From Coptis chinensis (taxonomy: Eukaryota; Streptophyta; Magnoliopsida; Ranunculales; Ranunculaceae), in NCBI GenBank assembly GCA_015680905.1, contig CM027381.1, positions 64,097,501 to 64,161,500 on the forward strand: DNA of 64,000 nt. Reading direction: 5' to 3'. Made by a program: the position numbers and the translations under genes. Of this stretch, positions 56,620-64,000 are shown one piece after another; position 1 is the first letter of the stretch, and each line of letters starts with the position of its first letter. The notes below the pieces were generated by a model that was not told the origin of the DNA, made no database searches, and saw nothing but the letters and a program-made list of their open reading frames with translations.

Positions 56620-57965
56620 CATTAGATAATTAAAAGAAAATTAAAAACTGGATTCAAATACATAACTGAGCACAAAGAGTAATTAACGGGAAATCGAAAA
56701 TTAAACTTTATGCAAATGCAATTGAGCACAAAAAGTAATTAACTAGAAATCGGAAACTGGATGCAATTGCATTAAACTAATGTCAGAGAATAACTAACGG
56801 GAAATTTGAAATTGGATGCAAATCTTTGAAAAATATTTAACGGGAAATCGGAAACGGTATGCAAATACATCAAACAAACCTCAAATAATAATTAATAGGA
56901 AACCGAAAACTGGATGCAACTACATTAAACTAACCTCATAGAATAATTGGTGGGAAATTAGAAACTAAATGTAAATGCATTTAAATAACCTCAAAGAATA
57001 GTTAACAGAAAATCAGAAATCGGATGTAATTGCATCGAACTAACCTCAAAACATAAATAATAAGAAACTAGATGCAGATGTATTGAACTGACCTTAAAGA
57101 GTTATTAATGGAAAATAAAAAACTGGATGCAAATGCAATGAACTAATCTCAAAGACTAATTAACGAAATATTGAAAAATAGATGAAACTGTACTGAACTT
57201 AACATACATGAATAATTAATGAGAAATTATAAATTTGTTGTAACTACATTAAACTAACCTAAAAAAATAATTAACGGAAAATCGGAAACTTGATGCAAAT
57301 ACATTGAACTAACCTCAAATAACAATTAACATAAAATCGGAAATTGGATGCAACTGTATTGAACTAACCTCAAAGAATAATTAACGGGAAATCAGAAACT
57401 GGATGCAACTACATTAAATTAAAATCAGATATTAACTAATGGGAAATCAGAAATTGGATGCAAATATATTGAAATAACCTCAAAGAATAGTTAACTGGAA
57501 ATCGGAAGCCGGATGTGTAACTGCATCGCACTAACCTCAAAGCATAAATAACTAGAAATTGTAAACTATCGAACTAACTTAGAAAAAGAATTAACAGGAA
57601 ATTAGAAATTGGATGCAAATGTATTGAACTAACCTCAAAGAGTAATTAACGGGAGATTGGAACCTGGATGCAAATGCAATCAACTAATCTCAAAGACTAA
57701 TTAACGAAACATCGAAAACTGAATGCAACTGTACTGATTTAACCTTAATGAATAACTAACAGGAAATCATATTGTGGATGCAATTGCACTTAACTAACCT
57801 CAAATAATAATTAACGGAAAATCAAAAACTTGATACAATTGCATTGAACTAACCTCAAATAATAATTAATGAGAAATTGGAAACTGGATGCAACGTACTA
57901 CATTGAACTAACCTTAAAGAATAATTAATGGAAAATCAGATGCTTGATGCAAATGCATTGAACTA
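56620..57965 (+). repeat. Helitron 2 minisatellite array B
   Basis: Second array of the same unit family. A degraded terminator copy (AACAACACCCGTTCGTAG, about 56420-56437) lies before it. Confidence 0.9.
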
Positions 57966-58844
57966 ATAACCCTAAAACATGTTTGTATTATATGTAGGGG
58001 GCCGGGAATACATGTCTCGATAAATATAGTTTTGCATTTTAAGTAGTGTTTATCATAATTCTTTTATTATAATTGTGAATATCTTGCTATTCAAGTAGCT
58101 TCAATATTATCTTCGCCACATTGGGTATTCTCATAAAACTTCAATCAAACTTCTATTATTAAACCTAACAACAAAAAGAAATTGATGAGTTTTATCAAGG
58201 TTTGGTGCTTCCTTTTTATAGAGAGTGGTGCAAGAAATTTGAATGAGTGATTAATATAATTTTCATATCTCATAGCTATGCATAGTTGCTAATATTTTTT
58301 AAAATAATTTAATATAACGACACCCGTTCATAGGACGGGTTCGAAAGCTAGTAACTTTATTATACCTGTGTTGTGTATTAAGTTTCTTTTCTCAATCATT
58401 TTCCTAATTTTTAAAGATTAGTTGGTAGATATTATTTGCTAGGCGTGTGGTTATTACACCCCTTTATGGGTTTTGCAAGAGTCTGTTGGTTAAAAGTACT
58501 AAAATGCGACTAAAGTCTATAAGTATTGTCTTTGTACCTATTTTGTTTCTCTTTCAGAGAGTTTTATAGTAAATACCATTTGTTAAGGATATAAACCTTT
58601 CGATAGCTATGGGACTCAAATGTATATATTTTACTTGTGTTTTCGGTAATGACTTTGTACGGGGTGCTTGGATGATTTGACATTAGTAGAGACATTCAAG
58701 TACTTTGGCGTACTAAGTCCCAAAGTTGAAGTCATGATCTCATTTTTGTAAGCCGGTTATTTAACTGCTCTGGCATTGCTCGAGACGGTTAAGTAGCTGG
58801 GTTAACTAATAAGAAATATATTATTGTGATTTTCATATTATTAT

Positions 58845-58960
58845 TATGACAGGCTTTATATTTATAAAATGTCGAAAATACAGAGGAGATGCATGCTAGG
58901 TTATGACAGGTTTTATATTTATTAAATGTTGAAAATACAGAAGAGATGCATGCTACCGAA
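58845..58960. repeat. 57-bp tandem duplication
   Basis: TATGACAGG(C/T)TTTATATTTA... starts at 58845 and 58902. Confidence 0.9.
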
Positions 58961-59020
58961 ATTTTACCATAAAAACCACGTGTCATAGGTTTGTACTTTT
59001 TTGAGTTTTGGGGCATTACA

Positions 59021-59636
59021 TCCGAAAATTAAAATGTTGGAAGGTTTTGCAAATTATAGACTTTGTATTCGTCCTCATTGTTGTTTACCATTGACGTTGA
59101 CTCTTTTGTCAATCTACTAAATGATTTTCGATTGAAAAATCGTTTACCCTTGTTACTCATTTTTAGTGGCACCTACAATTCAATCAACATCCTTTTATAA
59201 CTTCAAACAACACTTAAACAAAACACAACACTTTAAACACATTTCAACATTCACATCACTACTTCAAATCAATCCATTTCAATATTAATCCATTCCACAC
59301 CATTTCAAACCAACAAGTATAGTATTAACCAACATAGTTAAGGCATTAAGGCGCACCTAAGGCGTATCACTCTCTTTGTGCCTTATGTGCCTTAGGCACG
59401 CGCTCCTTATTGAAGTGAGGCGCACAGTAATTAAAAATAAATGAAAAAATATGACATGAATTATCACTGATTTGCATAGCTAAACAATATAAAATCAATT
59501 CTATAAGATTGTAAACATGTAACCATTGAGCAACATCCGTAAAAATCACGAATCGTTTAGGTAGTAATTATCACTAAATAGAAAAAGATGTAAACAACAA
59601 TTAAATAGCAAAATGAAAATTGTATCTCTTAAAACA
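59021..59636. other. Non-coding, no gene recognised
   Basis: Contains a short palindromic GGCGCACCTAAGGCG / TGCCTTAGGCACGCG segment (59348-59415). No frame is supported. Confidence 0.4.
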
Positions 59637-60184
59637 TGTTAGAAAAATGGATTTGTACAAATCCATTGAGATATGAATGAGTAATTTGTCTCCCATGTTA
59701 GTAATTATCAATTGAGATGAAATGGATTTCTCTTGAAACAATACGTAAAGTGAGAAAAACCTTTTCGAAAGGGTGCACTAGTTCGAAACAGTGCAATATG
59801 CCAAAAAGGTGTGACCTTTTGAAATAGGCACTGGTTCGAAATAGTGCTTTATGCCAAAATGGTGTGTCCTTTTGAAACATGTGACTTTTCAAAGAGTTGC
59901 TTACTTTTTCCCAAGAGTCACTGTGTTGTTTCGAAGAGGCACCACTCACCTATAAATAGTAGATGAATTTGGAGAGAAAGACATCATATCACATAGAGTT
60001 CTGATCTTTTTCTTCTCCCCCTGTTCTTAGTCAAATACTATGTTGTGTTCGCTAATTCTGTAGAATTGAAGTGCTACCTTTCTATAGAAGAAAATCCGTT
60101 CTATCTTGGGAGATAGTTTCCGATCAACCTTCAAGCACAGTGAAGGGGAAAATCTGTCTTAAGGACATAGTGTATCTACACTAG
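59637..60184 (+). mobile_element. LTR of the same family as 51394-52095, interrupted
   Basis: TGTTAGAAAAATGGATTTG... through TATCTACACTAG. At 60185 the match stops and a minus-strand Gypsy LTR begins; about 100 bp of this LTR would be expected on the far side of that element, beyond the window. Two 52-bp units precede the TATAAATAG box. Confidence 0.85.
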
Positions 60185-63100
60185 TGATAAACCAGTAAAA
60201 ACTCAATTAGATTACTCTAACCTTATTCTTACGGTATCAATTATTTATTTCCTACTCTCACATATAGATTTATGTAATATATAGAGTACGGAATCGTTCC
60301 ACTCCTAAACTACCAAGATATAATAGAAATCAATTGATTAACACAAGGGAACAATGGTGAGAGTAATATTTATAGAGGTGAATTTATACTATGAAACTAA
60401 ATATATGAATTTAACTTATACTAATTTAACTAAGAAATTGAATATGAATTGAATATGAATTGAATATGAATTGAATAAAATATAGAGAAGAATATGGAGA
60501 AGAGATTAGGGGTATTTGATTTCACTTAAATAAATTTCTAATATGCTAGTGTAGATTATTGCAATCATAACCAATTAAGATTAATTGTGATCCCTAATTA
60601 TTCATGGCAATCTCTGCCAACTAATAATTAACATGTGAGGAAGTTCAACCCATTCTCATGGCGAATCTACTAACCTACTAGAGTAAACTCTTAAATGAAA
60701 TAATTCTAACTAACACTTCAAGTCTTCATCCAAGCTTCATCAAACCCCTCTAATGGCGGTTTAGCTAGAATTCATTAGACTATCATTTCTAACACACGAA
60801 CAATAAAAACAAGTCATTATTGAATAACTAATTAAACTTTCTTAATCTAAATTAACAATAGTCTAAGATTCAAACATGGATTACAATTGAAATTTAAACT
60901 AATTTAGAACTAAGATTATGAATACTAATTATCAATTTAAACAACTAAATCTATGAATGAAAGATTGAATTTGAATTTAAATATTGAAATATAACTAAGT
61001 AATTTATTCTAAAATTCAAAACTTGTTCTCACAACTAATAAAATTGACAACTAACTAGATTAATCTATATAAACTAATTTAATCAATTAAAACTAATTCT
61101 ATATTGCAAAACTAAAATTTATAAACTAGAACTATGTTTTTTTCTAGATAGCTTAAGAGCTAAGCTTTTATATCTTGATATAGAAGAGCTAGATCTCCAA
61201 ATTGATGCATGGGCTGAGGAGTCATGTTTTGGGCCAAAAAATCGAGCCCAAAACCCAATTTGTTGAATCCAAAACTTCCTATTCTAGTCGTATTACTATA
61301 GTGTGAGTTTTCACCAACTTATACTACTCTGATCGAGTCAAGGTCTAGACCATTGGAAAGAGCTTTCTGAGCCAGTCATTTTGATATAAAATGGGCCCAA
61401 ATCCGAGGTCTGAGTCCAAAGATATAGCTTTTTAAAGTTTTGTTGACTTTTCTTCAACTTTCTAATCCGGTTTGACTTTCACTTAACAACTTTGACTTGG
61501 GCTTTTTAAGGGCTTTTTCTTTATGAAACTTGGGCTTTCTTTATAGAGCTTTCATAGCAATCCCTTTAGCTCCTTTTAGCGCCTAATTAGTAACGAATTT
61601 ACATTTATTCAACTTCAAAGCCTGAAATACTCAAAAGCACGTAATTAGTGATAAACCTATATTATTAATCACATAATTGGTCTAACAACAATATTGTTAA
61701 AGAGTTAAAACTGCAATTTTGGGCTCTTATCAAACCACCCCCAAACAGCATTTTGCTTATCCTCAAGCAAATATGAGAAAATAGAATAAGTGACCAAAAA
61801 TGGAGTTCTAACTAGTCTAGTTTCGCCGAGTGCGATTGCATTGACCATATGCAACAAGACGTTAAACCACTAGGACTTCCTTAGTGGACGAGTTATAGCC
61901 TCGTGAGAGTTTTCCAGTGAAGGTACTCACAAACTTCATCTATACTACGACGACTAAGAAATAAAACTATTGTTTCCTTATTTATGTCTTAATTATCTAT
62001 ATATCTCACTAGCAATGAATACAGAATAATCAAGTCGAAACCTAAGCTAATATATGCATAATAATCAATCATCTACGAATAAACATATATACAATGGTAA
62101 TACTATGAAATGCACTAGCAGTCAATTTTTTGAAAACTCGAATAACGCCCCTTAAGTAGGTCCTCACATAAATGTCAAGACAAAAATCACTCGATTTTTT
62201 CCGCTCAAGTTTCATATCTCCGGTGTCAAGCAAAGTGGCACACTTTACCTTACAATCTCAATGACACACAAGGAAGCCGGAGTCGATCAAACACATCTAC
62301 CACTTACTATCACACTAACCTATTCCTAATTGAGCTAGAGGTCTTTATTATATGTTGCGGGGATTAGGAGATGGTTTAAGAAGGAAGAAAATGGATATTC
62401 AAAAAGGACAAGTCTGAGATAATAGAATCTTCATATTATGTAACTAGAGAAAACTTTGTTATTTACTTTTGCTTCTACACTTTGTTTCCATCCTTAGCCA
62501 TATTTTTCTTTTTCTTTGGCTTTTGACTCCTTTGATTCTATTTTTGGAGTTCTAACTCTTTATTTTATTTTATTTTTTATTTGGTTGAAAACTTTCTTTT
62601 CTTATTTGAAGCGACTAACAAATTCTTGATTTCAAAGGTCTTTCTCTTTTCTATTCTTCATCTCTATTCTCAGACTCATTCAAAGATGGGTAGGCTTATT
62701 TTTATTTTTATTTTGTTTTGTAAAAGAGTAAAGGAATTGTAGTTTATGAAAGGCTAAAGAAAGGCTCAGAGGGGCGACTAGCAGAAAATAATTTCATAAG
62801 GTTTGAATTTCTGGTTATATCGATTCAAAGAGGGCCTAAATTCTCGCTTAGGATATGGTATAGTAATCAAGGAAGTGGACGTGTGATTTCTCTATCCGGA
62901 TTTTACTTCTCCCTTGTGTCATTTCTCAAATGCTTCACTCATATAAGGCAAAGGCTATATTCTCACAGGATTTGTAGAATAAATACTTTAGCCTAGATTT
63001 CAGAAATTTACTACCAAACAATCATAGATACTCATATAATATATTTATAGATAGATGCAAAGATTATTACCTATATATTAACCTAAGTTTCTAAAATTCT

Positions 63101-64000
63101 TCTAATGCAAAAGCTATGTGAGACTTCTAGATTATTAAGAGCATAGAGAAAGAAAATAATACCAATATTCCTAAGTGTATAGCATAATTTTTTATTTATA
63201 TTTTAAATTTTTTCAAATTTTTACTAAAAAACAAGTGTATATTATACATATCTATATCCTAACAGATGCCTTAATTATACATGTTTCTATGCCCACCCCC
63301 AAACAAGAAGCATGCTTTGTCCTCAAAGTATTTAAATAAAAAGGGTAGAAAAATATCATGGAAACGCGTGAAATTCTGGAACATCTGCAAAACAAGGTTA
63401 CAACATACTAATATAGCAAATAAAACTGACGCAACTCTATAAGAGTTCCACCCGTTATGGGGTTAATAAGAAATAAATTGTTTGGGACATAAGCATACAC
63501 TAACTGAAAATAAAAACTTACCTTATCTCCCGCTTAATCGTCCTCCTCATCCTCTTCTTCTATAAAGAATTGAGGTTCCTTCGCATTCTGCCATGCCATG
63601 ATAATTTGCCAGGCTTGACGCCATTTATCATCTAGGGATGCTAACCTGTTAAGCGCCACTTGGTCAGATGGGGTGTAAGGTGCAACCTGATGAGGTTGTA
63701 TCCCCTACCCTTGCCACGTCATTGCACGGAAAGATCGAATAATACAATTGGTGGGTCTCACAATGTTGACCCCAACCCAATCCGTGAAACGGGTACAAAC
63801 AATAGGGAAGAAACATAGCATAATATAGCAAACTAAAACAGGCATAAGAAGGTACTTATGCCTCATGCTATGGGCTCGCGCTAAACTAGAAACTAAGGTT
63901 CGGGGAAAATCATAAAACATACGTCCTGTGGCTAAAGCAAGGAAGACGCTGCAAGTGGCATCATTCACAGACGAAAAATGTCATTCCCCTAATATGTTTA
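60185..64000 (-). mobile_element. Gypsy-type (Tat/Athila-like) LTR element, minus strand, runs off window
   Basis: The 3' LTR is 60185-61732 (TGATAAACCA...GCTCTTATCA on the + strand). A polypurine tract on the minus strand (TGTTTGGGGGTGGTT, 61733-61747) adjoins it. The interior 61748-63530 is non-coding. The solo LTR at 15902-17300 belongs to the same family. The rest of the element, with gag-pol and the 5' LTR, would lie to the right of the window. Confidence 0.85.
63534..63968 (-). pseudogene. Accessory ORF of Gypsy-type element (plant transposon protein domain), broken
   Basis: Minus strand: SVFLALATGRMFYDFPRTLV, LLMPVLVCYIMLCFFP and DWVGVNIVRPTNCIIRSF, then, after an in-frame TAG at 63705-63707, QVAPYTPSDQVALNRLASLD and an acidic end EEEDEEDD before TAA at 63534. 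This resembles the extra 'putative plant transposon protein' encoded in Tat/Athila elements. A second stop precedes the segment at about 63975, so the frame is broken at both ends. Function of such ORFs is not established. Confidence 0.5.

Larger units (their letters stand above)
54311..58351 (+). mobile_element. Helitron 2 (about 4.0 kb)
   Basis: The 3' end is clear: hairpin ACCCGT-TCATAGG-ACGGGT, then TCGAAAG and CTAG ending at 58351, followed by host T. The 5' end is placed at TCTTTATATATATA (54311) after host A. This is less certain, because AT-rich sequence blurs it and no empty site is present. From about 55040 it is homologous to Helitron 1, with the same two minisatellite arrays and two promoter-like modules. 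No Rep-helicase is present. Confidence 0.8.

Noticed and set aside
58352-59020. Definite LTR ending TTTTGGGGCATTACA
   Set aside because: The end looks right for a Tekay/Del-type LTR, but the matching TG start and a partner LTR were not found, so it is left as a tentative note.

Overview
The window looks like a nuclear segment of a eudicot plant genome: AT-rich, intron-containing, and built mostly from nested transposable elements and decayed gene pieces. Plant-specific signatures include a plastid-targeted HPP-family gene, FAR1/MULE and plant-mobile-domain relics, an HD-ZIP IV relic, Copia and Gypsy LTR elements, Helitrons, and a piece of chloroplast DNA. The species is not identifiable from the sequence alone.

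Only one gene looks intact. It is a five-exon HPP-family (NITR2-like, plastid envelope) gene on the + strand, ATG at 22136 and stop at 30074, encoding 246 aa. Its first intron appears to use a GC-AG donor, and its 6.2-kb second intron holds a 4.5-kb Helitron. A TIR element ends about 270 bp upstream of its ATG.

Layout. 1-3900: scrambled HD-ZIP IV pseudogene, then a CACTA-like end. 3900-5030: no gene seen. 5040-5460: nuclear plastid insert with rps12 exon 1. 5462-6840: FAR1/MULE transposase pseudogene (-), split by a 560-bp TIR element (6841-7400). 7561-7915: papain-type peptidase fragment. 7960-21867: a TIR element carrying an F-box-associated fragment, interrupted by an 11.6-kb minus-strand Helitron (8251-19833). 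That Helitron carries fragments of an LRR receptor kinase and of the U5 snRNP GTPase SNU114/CLO, plus a later solo LTR with a perfect TSD. 21868-30350: HPP gene. 30915-47095: non-autonomous Copia-like LTR elements, a higher-order tandem array (32.7-36.5 kb), an RING-like fragment, and a full-length but decayed Copia element (38746-44543) flanked by about 0.8-kb direct repeats. 47.7-49.1 kb: TIR element. 50184-52776: plant mobile domain pseudogene (-) containing a 702-bp solo LTR with TSD. 54311-58351: second Helitron, related to the first. 59637-64000: an LTR copy interrupted by a minus-strand Gypsy-type element that runs off the window.

The strongest observations concern the Helitrons. Two of the three have paralogous 'empty sites' inside the same window, which fix their termini to the base (insertion between A and T, 5'-TC, 3' hairpin + CTAG). 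The two related copies show how a Helitron can bypass an old terminator and gain a new 3' end. No new defence or metabolic system was found; the interest is in transposon structure and gene-fragment capture.
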